Positions 7,040 through 13,427 of a stretch of DNA of 13,601 bases are shown here, piece by piece; the first letter of the stretch is position 1, and each line of letters opens with the position of its first letter. The stretch comes from an uncultured Collinsella sp. (GTDB taxonomy: Bacteria; Actinomycetota; Coriobacteriia; Coriobacteriales; Coriobacteriaceae): the NCBI GenBank assembly GCA_900552875.1, contig USCS01000021.1, positions 1 to 13,601 on the forward strand, written 5' to 3'. Position numbers and translations under genes: made by a program. The notes beneath the pieces were generated by a model. The model was not told the origin of the DNA and searched no databases. It worked only from the letters and a program-made list of their open reading frames with translations.

Positions 7040-8989
7040 ATGGAGTCCTCCGCCTATCCGATGCTCTTTAGCCCGATCAAGGTCGGTACGACCGAGGTCA
7101 AGAACCGCGTCTTTATGCCGCCGGTATCTACCAACCTGGCCGATCATGGCTATGTGACCGACGACTTGGTCGATCATTACCGTGCCCGCGCCAAGGGCGG
7201 CGTGGGCCTCATCATTACCGAGGTCGTGACGGTTGAGCCCACCTATACCTATCTGCCGGGCGACATGTGCTGCTACGACGACACGTTTATCCCCGGCTGG
7301 GAAAAGCTCGCCGCAGCCGTCCACGAGTACGGCTGCAAGATCATGCCGCAGCTCTTCCACCCCGCCTACATGGCCTTTAACATTCCGGGCACGCCGCGCC
7401 TGATCGCTCCGTCCTTTGTGGGCCCGTCCTATGCCCGCGAGGCGCCGCGCCCCATCACGGTCGATGAGATCCACGAGCTCACGCATCAGTTTGGCGACGC
7501 TGCCGTGCGTATGCAGAAGGCTGGCGTCGATGGCGTCGAGGTCCATGCGGCGCACGCCCACGGTATGCTCGGCGGCTTTTTGACCCCGCTCTACAACAAG
7601 CGCACCGACGAGTACGGCGGCTCGCTCGACGCCCGCATGCGCTTCCTGCTCGAGGTCATCGCCGAGATTCGTGAGCGCTGCGGTAAGGACTTCATCATCG
7701 ACGTCCGCATCTCGGGCGATGAGTACACCGATGGCGGCCTGACCCTCAACGACATGATCTACGTCTCGCGTCGCCTGGAAAAGGCCGGCGTCGACATGAT
7801 TCACGTGTCGGGCGGCACCACCATCAAGCGCGGCTCTGCGATTCCCGCCGCCGGCACGCAGCAGGCCTCGCACGCCGCTTGCTCGCGTGAGATTAAAAAG
7901 CATGTGAATATTCCCGTTGCCACCGTCGGCCGCATCAACGAGGCCTGGATTGCCGAGGAGCTGATCGAGGACGGCGCTGCCGACATCTGTATGATGGGCC
8001 GCGCCAATCTGTGCGATGCCGAGTTCTGCAACAAGGCTGCTGCCGGCAACGCCGACGAGATCCGTCCCTGCATCGGTTGCCTGCGCTGCTTGAACGGCAT
8101 TATGTTCGGCAAGCGCATCTCCTGCACCGTCAACCCGGACGTGGAGCGCGATGAGGCCGGCTACGAGCCTGTCGCCGAGGCCAAGAACGTACTGGTTGTG
8201 GGCGCTGGTCCTGCGGGCATGGAGACAGCCTACATTGCTGCCAAGCGCGGCCACAACGTGGTGCTCGTGGATAAGCAGGACGAGCCGGGAGGCGAGATGC
8301 GCATCGCAGCCGTTCCGCCGGCAAAGCAGGAACTCACCCGCGTGATCAAGTATCAGTACCGTCGCCTGGCCGAGGCCGGCGTGAAGTGCGTATTTGGTAC
8401 CGAGCTCTCGGCCGAGGACATTCAGCGCGACTACGCCGGCTACGAGGTCGTCCTGGCTTATGGCGCCGAGCCCATCGCCCCGGCCTTCATGCAGGGCTTT
8501 AAGCAGGTTATGACGGCTGACGACCTACTGGGCGGCAAGGCTTTCCCGGGCAAGAAGATCGTCATCGTGGGCGGTGGCACCGTCGGTTGCGAGACGGCAG
8601 ATTACCTGGCCCCGCTGGTCAACGACCTGTCGCCGGCCAATCGCGATGTCACCGTCATCGAGATGACCAAGACGCTCGCCGCCAACGAGGGCGGTGCCGG
8701 TCGCGCGGTGCTCATCACGCGCATGCTCTCCAAGGGCGTCCACGTGCTGACCGAGGCCAAGGTGACCGAGATTACCGAGGATACCATCAGCTACGAGAAG
8801 GACGGCGAGGTCCACACCATCACCGGTGCCGATACGCTGGTGCTTGCCATGGGCTATCGTCCCAATACCAAGTTGGCCGACGACCTTGCCGCTGCCGGTG
8901 TTGCTACCCACGTGCTGGGCGACGCCCAGAAGTGCGGCAACATCCGCGATGCCATCGGCGATGGCTACAAGGTTGCCTGCGAGCTCTAA
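7040..8989 (+). CDS. FMN/4Fe-4S/FAD-dependent ene-reductase-like oxidoreductase
   Basis: A 649-residue cytoplasmic flavoenzyme of the 2,4-dienoyl-CoA reductase, 2-enoate reductase, BaiCD/BaiH and trimethylamine dehydrogenase family. An N-terminal FMN barrel (about 8-345) opens with LFSPIKVG and holds the signature HAAHAHG (169-175) with NKRTDEYGGS (186-195). Four cysteines, C344, C347, C350 and C362 in RPCIGCLRC...SCTVNP, bind a 4Fe-4S cluster. Their C-x2-C-x2-C-x11-C spacing is closer to trimethylamine dehydrogenase than to E. coli FadH (C-x2-C-x3-C). The C-terminal half has an FAD-binding GAGPAG (388-393) and an NAD(P)-type GGGTVG (511-516). The family moves electrons from NAD(P)H through FAD and Fe-S to FMN and a substrate, often an enone; the actual substrate cannot be read from sequence. 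ATG 7040 is chosen for AAAGGAAG at 7027-7034. It appears monocistronic, between two terminators. Confidence 0.92.
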   Translation: MESSAYPMLFSPIKVGTTEVKNRVFMPPVSTNLADHGYVTDDLVDHYRARAKGGVGLIITEVVTVEPTYTYLPGDMCCYDDTFIPGWEKLAAAVHEYGCKIMPQLFHPAYMAFNIPGTPRLIAPSFVGPSYAREAPRPITVDEIHELTHQFGDAAVRMQKAGVDGVEVHAAHAHGMLGGFLTPLYNKRTDEYGGSLDARMRFLLEVIAEIRERCGKDFIIDVRISGDEYTDGGLTLNDMIYVSRRLEKAGVDMIHVSGGTTIKRGSAIPAAGTQQASHAACSREIKKHVNIPVATVGRINEAWIAEELIEDGAADICMMGRANLCDAEFCNKAAAGNADEIRPCIGCLRCLNGIMFGKRISCTVNPDVERDEAGYEPVAEAKNVLVVGAGPAGMETAYIAAKRGHNVVLVDKQDEPGGEMRIAAVPPAKQELTRVIKYQYRRLAEAGVKCVFGTELSAEDIQRDYAGYEVVLAYGAEPIAPAFMQGFKQVMTADDLLGGKAFPGKKIVIVGGGTVGCETADYLAPLVNDLSPANRDVTVIEMTKTLAANEGGAGRAVLITRMLSKGVHVLTEAKVTEITEDTISYEKDGEVHTITGADTLVLAMGYRPNTKLADDLAAAGVATHVLGDAQKCGNIRDAIGDGYKVACEL

Positions 8990-9006
8990 TCAGCCCCTTG
9001 GTGCAT

Positions 9007-9022
9007 GGGGACAGGTGTCCCT
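9007..9022. repeat. REP-like palindrome GGGGACAGG
   Basis: GGGACA-GG-TGTCCC (9008-9021) is a near-perfect palindrome just after the reductase stop codon. The core GGGGACAGG recurs at 13234-13242 in another hairpin. Short palindromes with this core are scattered in many bacterial genomes; the link to REP-type elements is from general knowledge, and no transposase is nearby. Confidence 0.45.
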
Positions 9023-9042
9023 GCGCCATCCGATAGCAAAAC

Positions 9043-9077
9043 AGCGGCGGCGCCCCGGGTTTCGGGATGCCGCCGCT
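9043..9077 (+). terminator. Terminator-like hairpin after the reductase gene
   Basis: AGCGGCGGC (9043-9051) pairs perfectly with GCCGCCGCT (9069-9077). An inner CCCG/CGGG stem (9054-9057, 9063-9066) closes a GGTTT loop. The following TTGCTCTTG is only moderately T-rich, so termination may be imperfect, but the stem is very stable. Confidence 0.65.
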
Positions 9078-9107
9078 TGCTCTTGTGATCTTGGCGACGC
9101 GAGCGCG

Positions 9108-9150
9108 CCCTATTTCACCGCAACTGGGGAGATAGGGGATGCGATAGTAT
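9108..9150 (+). promoter_or_regulatory. Candidate promoter and dyad upstream of the GntR gene
   Basis: CCCTAT (9108-9113) and ATAGGG (9132-9137) are inverted arms with partial inner pairing. TGCGATAGTAT (9140-9150) follows and can serve as a TGn-type extended -10. The identical 11-mer lies upstream of the glutamine synthetase gene. Inside the dyad, TATTTCACCGCAACT (9111-9125) is an exact copy of part of the kdp terminator (6907-6921 region). No clear -35 box is visible. Confidence 0.35.
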
Positions 9151-9195
9151 TACGTGGTGATATTCGACAGACCGTGAGCTTCATCCGAGGGCTTT

Positions 9196-9888
9196 ATGGA
9201 ACAACACCAGCATTATCAGAGTTTGCAAGATCAGGCATACAACGCATTGCGCTCCAAGATTATCTATGCCGAGCTCAAGCCCGGCACGCGCCTTTCGGCG
9301 ATTGGTCTGGAAAAGGAGACGGGAATCGGGCGCACGCCCATTCGCGAATCCTTTGTGCGCCTGCGCGAGCAAGAGCTGGTGGAAACGCGTCCCAAAAGCG
9401 GCACCTATGTCCAAAAAATCAGCATGGAACGCGCCGAAAACGCCTGTTTCTTGCGCGAGAAGCTCGAGAGAAGTGTGCTTATTAAATGCTGTTCGGCCGC
9501 CACGCCCGAGCAAAAGCATCGGCTCGAGCAGATTCTTACCGAGTCCGAGTCGCTCGACCATAGCGAGACGCGTCGCTTTTTCGATCTGGACAATCTGTTC
9601 CATGAGACGTGTTTTGAGATTGCCGGTCGTCACATGCTGTGGAATTGGATGAAGAGCGTCAATACGCATTTTGAGCGATACAACTGGTTGCGTATGGTGT
9701 CGCAGGACCTGGATTGGGAGCCGATTCGTCGGCAGCATCGCCGGATTCTCGAGGCCATTAAGAGGGGCGATACCGACACGGCGAGCTATCTGGCAGAGAC
9801 GCACTTGCATCTGATGCCCGAGGAGCAGGGCCCGGTTATCGCCTTGCATCCCGACTATTTTGAGCTGTCGAAAGACTCGTCTATTTAG
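9196..9888 (+). CDS. GntR-family transcriptional regulator, FCD (FadR-like) subgroup
   Basis: A 230-residue DNA-binding regulator. The N-terminal winged helix (about 9-75) shows the GntR pattern: AYNALRSKIIYAELKPGTRL, then TGIGRTPIRESFVRL and VETRPKSGTYV. The C-terminal all-helical FCD domain (about 80-210) keeps the likely metal/ligand set: Asp132 and His136 (DxxxH), His181, and His203. Such proteins usually bind carboxylic acids and often control a neighbouring catabolic gene. The adjacent flavoenzyme gene is the obvious candidate, but they are separated by a terminator and the target is unproven. Start ATG 9196 has GAGGG (9187-9191) close upstream. Confidence 0.9.
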   Translation: MEQHQHYQSLQDQAYNALRSKIIYAELKPGTRLSAIGLEKETGIGRTPIRESFVRLREQELVETRPKSGTYVQKISMERAENACFLREKLERSVLIKCCSAATPEQKHRLEQILTESESLDHSETRRFFDLDNLFHETCFEIAGRHMLWNWMKSVNTHFERYNWLRMVSQDLDWEPIRRQHRRILEAIKRGDTDTASYLAETHLHLMPEEQGPVIALHPDYFELSKDSSI

Positions 9889-9915
9889 CCCATCACCGCA
9901 TCTGCTCGAGACGCG

Positions 9916-9944
9916 AAAACGAAGCTGCTCGCCTACAGCGTTTT
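9916..9944 (+). repeat. Inverted repeat between the GntR and LacI genes
   Basis: AAAACG (9916-9921) and CGTTTT (9939-9944) are inverted arms. Inside them GCTG (9924-9927) pairs with CAGC (9936-9939). It could be a weak terminator of the upstream gene, lacking a T-tract after the stem, or an operator upstream of the LacI-family gene. A TAAAAT (9970-9975) downstream is a possible -10 box of that gene, with no well-placed -35. Confidence 0.35.
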
Positions 9945-10011
9945 GCAACCGAGATTTTTAAAAAATGCCTAAAATGGCTCAGACTGCCGACATTGGGAAA
10001 CGGGGTGCGCT

Positions 10012-11034
10012 ATGGCGCAGATGAGAATCAAGGACATTGCCGCCGAGGCGGGCGTGAGTCCGGCCACGGTCTCGCGCTATCTCAACAACCGCCCCGGGCA
10101 AATGACCGAGGAAACCCGTGCTCGCATCGCGGCGGTTATCGAGCGCACCGGCTATCGCCCACGTGCTGCCGCGCGCAATCTGCGCAGCTCACGCACCAAT
10201 CTCATCGGCGTGATCCTGGCCGACATCGCCAACCCGTTCTCCAGCGCTATGCTCGAAGGACTTTCCTCCAGTGCCGCCGCGCGCGGCTGCTCGCTTATGA
10301 CGGCCATTAGCGGCAACGACCCCGCAAAGGAGGCCGAGTCGCTCGCCAGACTTATCGATGCTGGCGTGGACGGTCTGGTCGTCAATACCTGCGGAGGCAA
10401 TGACGAGGCGATCGTCGCGGCAGCGGGACGTCTGCCTGTTGTGCTGCTCGACCGCGATGTTGCCGACGGCGGTGTCGATCTGGTGACATCTAACAACCGT
10501 GAGCTGGTCGCCGGCTTGGTAGACGCCTTGGCCGCTGCGGGCAGCGAGCGCCTGTGCCTGCTCACCGAGGCAAGCGACGACAGCCCCGTCCGTCGCGAGC
10601 GCGCCGAGGCCTTTGCCGAAGAGCTTTCGCGCCGCGGCCTTGCGGGCGAGGTCGTCACCCTAGCCGACGGCGGTGCCACGGGCGTTGGCCGCTTGGACGA
10701 GGCCATCCGCGGCTATGCGGGCAAAAAACTCGGCCTCATTGCCGTCAACGGCCTGGTCTTCCTGCGTTTGACCGAGGCGCTGGCGCAGTTGGGACCCTCG
10801 TTGCCGGCTGGCCTCAAGATCGCGACGTTTGACGACTACCCCTGGAACCATGTGCTCTTTGGCGGAGTCACCACGGCCGCGCAGGACACCCTCGCCATCG
10901 CCGAGCGCGTGGTTGAGCGCCTCTCCGAGCGCATCGACGTCGTTACCACCACCGTGGGCGAAGCCGCAAAGCTCGCCCCTAAGCGCATCGAAGTCCCCGG
11001 TCGCATCGAACACCGCCCCTCGACCTCGCGCTAA
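10012..11034 (+). CDS. LacI-family transcriptional regulator
   Basis: A 340-residue regulator. The helix-turn-helix is at residues 4-26 (MRIKDIAAEAGVSPATVSRY), the hinge helix at about 50-60 with the ARNL motif whose Leu enters the minor groove, and a periplasmic-binding-protein-like effector domain from about 63 (NLIGVILADIANPF) to about 330, including KIATFDDYPW near the end. Family members usually bind sugars or nucleosides and repress transport genes. No transporter or glycosidase is in the window, so its targets lie elsewhere and its ligand is unknown. ATG 10012 is chosen; an in-frame ATG at 10021 would still keep the whole HTH. GGGG at 10002-10005 is the only ribosome-binding-like sequence. 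Confidence 0.93.
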   Translation: MAQMRIKDIAAEAGVSPATVSRYLNNRPGQMTEETRARIAAVIERTGYRPRAAARNLRSSRTNLIGVILADIANPFSSAMLEGLSSSAAARGCSLMTAISGNDPAKEAESLARLIDAGVDGLVVNTCGGNDEAIVAAAGRLPVVLLDRDVADGGVDLVTSNNRELVAGLVDALAAAGSERLCLLTEASDDSPVRRERAEAFAEELSRRGLAGEVVTLADGGATGVGRLDEAIRGYAGKKLGLIAVNGLVFLRLTEALAQLGPSLPAGLKIATFDDYPWNHVLFGGVTTAAQDTLAIAERVVERLSERIDVVTTTVGEAAKLAPKRIEVPGRIEHRPSTSR

Positions 11035-11087
11035 CCATTCGTCCGTGACCGCCTGTTCGCACACGTTTTTTGAGCGCTTGATACGCT

Positions 11088-11103
11088 TTAACCCTGCGGA
11101 AAC
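11088..11103 (+). promoter_or_regulatory. Candidate GlnR half-box upstream of the GS gene
   Basis: TTAAC-CCTGCG-GAAAC fits the actinobacterial GlnR pattern gTnAC-n6-GaAAC at every position except the weak first g. Only one a-b pair is present; no second pair follows at the 22-base period. It is 66 bases upstream of the start codon and just upstream of a candidate -10 region. A GlnR-like regulator is encoded two genes down, which strengthens the assignment. Confidence 0.5.
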
Positions 11104-11110
11104 ATTTTTC

Positions 11111-11121
11111 TGCGATAGTAT
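11111..11121 (+). promoter_or_regulatory. Candidate extended -10 of the GS gene
   Basis: TGCGATAGTAT is identical to the 11-mer upstream of the GntR gene (9140-9150). It can be read as TGn plus GATAGT, four of six bases matching TATAAT. It lies 8 bases after the putative GlnR half-box and 47 bases before the start codon. No -35 box is placed correctly, consistent with activator dependence. Confidence 0.35.
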
Positions 11122-11168
11122 CTGCGATATAGACCAGTCGAAACCCGCCCGAAAGAAAGGGGAGCGAC

Positions 11169-12506
11169 ATGAACCAGCAGAACATCGATTACGTACTCCG
11201 CTCCGTAGAGCAGCGTGACATCCGCTTTGTGCGTCTGTGGTTTGTCGACATTCTCGGCCGCCTCAAGAACTTTGCCATTAGCCCCGAGGACCTCGAGGTC
11301 GCTTTTGAGGAGGGTATTGGCTTTGACGGCTCCGCTATCGAGGGCTTTGCCACGCCCGAGGAAGCCGACATGCTCGCATTCCCCGATGCTTCGACCTTCC
11401 AAATCCTGCCGTGGCGCCCGAGCCACAACGGCGTCGCCCGCGTGTTCTGCGACGTGTGCACTCCCGATCGCAAGCCGTTTGCCGGCGACCCACGCGATGC
11501 CCTGCGCCGCATGTTCCGCAAGGCTGAGAAGGCTGGCTATCTGCTCAACGTGGGTGCCGAGCTGGAGTATTACTACTTCCCCGACGAGCACACCCCCGAG
11601 CCGCTCGACAACGTGGGCTACTTCGATCTTTCGGTGAGCGATGCCGCCCGCGACCTGCGCCGCAACACGGTCCTCACGCTCGAGAAGATGTCCGTGCCCG
11701 TGGAGTACACCTTCCACGCCGCCGGTCGCTCGCAGCACGGCATGAGCCTGCGCCACGCCGAGGCCCTGAGCATGTCCGACGCCATCACCACGGCCAAGCT
11801 CATCATTAAGCAGCAGGCCTACGAGAGCGGTTGCCACGCTTCCTTTATGCCCAAGCCGTTGGCGGGCGAGGACGGCAGCGCCATGTTTTTGCATCAGTCG
11901 CTGTTCGACCACGACGGCAACAACGTCTTTTGGGGCGAGGACGACGAGAAGTACCACCTCTCCGAAATCGCCAAGCACTACATGGCCGGCATCTTGGCGC
12001 ACGCGCGCGAGATCAGCGCCATCACCAACCCCACGGTCAACTCGTACAAGCGCATCACCACGGGTGGCGACTCCGTGCCGCAGTACGCCACGTGGGGCCT
12101 GCGCAACCGCGCGAGTATGGTCCGCATCCCGGTCTACAAGCCCGGCAAGCCGCTGTCCACGCGCATTGAGCTGCGCAGTCCCGACCCCATGGCCAACCCG
12201 TACCTGGTCAACGCCGTCACGCTGGCGGCTGGTCTGGACGGCATCGAGCGCAAGCTGGAACTCCCGCCCGAGGCCACGGCCGAGACGCTCAAGCTTACCG
12301 ACCGTCAGATGGTCGAGGCCGGCTACGCGCCGCTGCCGCGCTCGCTCAAAGAGGCGCTCGACGTGTTTGAGGACTCGCAGTTTATGAAGGATGCTCTCGG
12401 CGAGCACATCCACAGCTTCTTCCTCAAAAAGAAGCGCGACGAGTGGCATAAGTTTGAGTCTACGATCACCGAGTGGGAGATCAAGCACTACCTGGCGAAC
12501 TCCTAA
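11169..12506 (+). CDS. Class I glutamine synthetase homologue (GlnA2-like) with altered active site
   Basis: A 445-residue protein collinear with short, non-adenylylated class I glutamine synthetases, most like mycobacterial GlnA2 from memory (VRLWFVDILGRLKN, EEGIGFDGSAIEGF). The amino fold is intact and some active-site residues remain: GAELE (129-133), GFDGS (51-55), NPTVNSYKR (287-295), NRASMVRIP (313-321) and RIELRSPDP (332-340). However, where the family has HHE-x7-E (two metal ligands) this reads FHA...QHG, giving Ala184 and Gly191. The ligand His of GSxMHxH is Phe240 (GSAMFLH). The flap Glu of GGEAP is Asp301 (GGDSVP, one residue longer). Normal glutamate-ammonia ligase activity is therefore doubtful; an altered gamma-glutamyl ligase or a sensory pseudoenzyme is possible. 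AAAGGGGAG (11156-11163) supports ATG 11169. Confidence 0.85.
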   Translation: MNQQNIDYVLRSVEQRDIRFVRLWFVDILGRLKNFAISPEDLEVAFEEGIGFDGSAIEGFATPEEADMLAFPDASTFQILPWRPSHNGVARVFCDVCTPDRKPFAGDPRDALRRMFRKAEKAGYLLNVGAELEYYYFPDEHTPEPLDNVGYFDLSVSDAARDLRRNTVLTLEKMSVPVEYTFHAAGRSQHGMSLRHAEALSMSDAITTAKLIIKQQAYESGCHASFMPKPLAGEDGSAMFLHQSLFDHDGNNVFWGEDDEKYHLSEIAKHYMAGILAHAREISAITNPTVNSYKRITTGGDSVPQYATWGLRNRASMVRIPVYKPGKPLSTRIELRSPDPMANPYLVNAVTLAAGLDGIERKLELPPEATAETLKLTDRQMVEAGYAPLPRSLKEALDVFEDSQFMKDALGEHIHSFFLKKKRDEWHKFESTITEWEIKHYLANS

Positions 12507-12556
12507 TCGCGCTGGCTTGTTCCAGTACGATTGAGCTCATTTCTTTGGAGGCCGAT

Positions 12557-13219
12557 ATGTCCGATAAGAGTGCCCTGTTCATGGCGCGCACGACGCGCTT
12601 CCACGAGTTTGCCCGCAGCTTGACGACCACCCTGGGTGTCGAGGTGAGCCTGGCAACCCCCGATTCGCCAACTGCGGCGCACGACTTTGACCTGCTGATT
12701 CTCGATTCAGATGGCATCCGCAGCGACCGCATCGATCAGATTGCCAAGTGGCTCGACGATCGTGGTGGCGTCCCCATGTTGGTGATCGTTGACGACGAGG
12801 CACTCGGTACCCTGCGCCTGCCGAATCACGCGCATGCCGACTTTGTATGCCCCACGGCGACGCCCAACGAGCTCAAGGCTCGTGCGCAGCGCCTGATGGG
12901 CGAGGAGGAGACCGTCACCGCTGACGATGTACTCAACATCGATAACCTCGAGATCAACCTGGCCACCTACCAGGTGACGCTCGATAACGAGCCCATCGAC
13001 CTGACGCTGATGGAGTACTCGCTGCTGAGCTTTTTGGCGACGCATCCCAACCGTGCCTACAGCCGCGAGGTGCTGCTGCACCGCGTGTGGGGCTTTGAGT
13101 ACTGCGGTGGTACGCGCACCGTCGACGTGCACATTCGACGCATCCGCTCCAAGGTGGGCCCGCAGATCGCGGCACACATCACCACCGTCCGCGGCGTGGG
13201 CTATCTGTTTAAGGACTAG
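12557..13219 (+). CDS. GlnR-like orphan OmpR-type response regulator
   Basis: A 220-residue regulator. The C-terminal winged helix (about 125-220) closely resembles actinobacterial GlnR, the global nitrogen regulator: LTLMEYSLLSFLATHPNR, VWGFEYCGGTRTVDVHIRR, and TVRGVGYLF. The N-terminal receiver (1-110) is degenerate. Asp50 (LLILDSDG) sits at the phospho-acceptor position, but the acidic pair near the N-terminus is missing (ALFMARTT), the Thr/Ser position is not conserved, and the usual Lys is Cys98 (FVCPT). Atypical receivers of this kind act without a kinase; none is encoded beside it. It starts 50 bases after the glutamine synthetase homologue, with no terminator between, so the two are probably co-transcribed. 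ATG 12557 is set by GGAG (12547-12550); an upstream in-frame start would overlap the previous gene. It is not KdpE by context or receiver type. Confidence 0.82.
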   Translation: MSDKSALFMARTTRFHEFARSLTTTLGVEVSLATPDSPTAAHDFDLLILDSDGIRSDRIDQIAKWLDDRGGVPMLVIVDDEALGTLRLPNHAHADFVCPTATPNELKARAQRLMGEEETVTADDVLNIDNLEINLATYQVTLDNEPIDLTLMEYSLLSFLATHPNRAYSREVLLHRVWGFEYCGGTRTVDVHIRRIRSKVGPQIAAHITTVRGVGYLFKD

Positions 13220-13223
13220 ATTT

Positions 13224-13260
13224 CCACCACAAAGGGGACAGGCACCTTTGTGGTGGTTTT
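13224..13260 (+). terminator. Intrinsic terminator after the regulator gene
   Basis: CCACCACAAAGG (13224-13235) pairs perfectly with CCTTTGTGGTGG (13245-13256) around a 9-base loop, followed by TTTT (13257-13260). It begins 5 bases after the stop codon. The 3' side of the first arm plus the loop carries GGGGACAGGCACC, sharing the GGGGACAGG core of the palindrome at 9007. Confidence 0.85.
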
Positions 13261-13297
13261 GCCGCAGATGCGGGTTCCTTTCGGGTCTGCGGCAGAA
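13257..13297 (+). terminator. Second tandem hairpin
   Basis: TTTTGCCGCAGA (13257-13268) pairs with TCTGCGGCAGAA (13286-13297) over 12 bases with one G-T pair. It starts inside the T-tract of the preceding terminator, and no T-tract follows it. It may be a backup terminator, an element of an opposite-strand terminator (the reverse strand has a T-poor tail), or a processing signal. Confidence 0.5.
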
Positions 13298-13329
13298 CTT
13301 AAGCCTTCCTAAAAGATTGCGTTCTCATA

Positions 13330-13365
13330 CACGTTCGCCCGCATATTGGGGTACAACTCAACGTG
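13330..13365. promoter_or_regulatory. Inverted repeat in the likely promoter region of the last gene
   Basis: CACGTT (13330-13335) and AACGTG (13360-13365) are perfect inverted arms flanking CATATT (13342-13347) and TACAAC (13352-13357), either of which could be a weak -10 box. It may be an operator. Its assignment as the promoter of the gene at 13428 is a guess. Confidence 0.25.
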
Positions 13366-13374
13366 AACAATGAT

Positions 13375-13401
13375 GGCCCGCCACATGTTTGGCGGGCCTT
13401 T
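13375..13401 (+). terminator. Terminator-like hairpin in the leader of the last gene
   Basis: GGCCCGCCA (13375-13383) pairs perfectly with TGGCGGGCC (13390-13398) around CATGTT, followed by TTTGGTTATTT. It ends 26 bases before the start codon of the next gene, too close for a separate promoter and leader to fit downstream. Transcripts of that gene must therefore read through or start within it. It may be a leader attenuator or a leaky terminator. Confidence 0.6.
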
Positions 13402-13427
13402 GGTTATTTGACGAAAGGATCGCAGCT

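Noticed and set aside
11044..11071. Terminator after the LacI gene (CGTG/CACG then TTTTTT)
   Set aside because: The outer stem is only 4 bp with poor inner pairing; the T-run alone is not enough to call it.
11129..11144. Second GlnR half-box ending in GAAAC (11140-11144) before the GS gene
   Set aside because: The paired a-site reads ATAGA, which does not fit gTnAC, and the distance from the first box is not a 22-base multiple.
12557..13219. Regulator considered as the missing KdpE
   Set aside because: It is far from kdpD, sits beside a glutamine synthetase homologue, has a degenerate receiver, and its DNA-binding domain matches the GlnR style.
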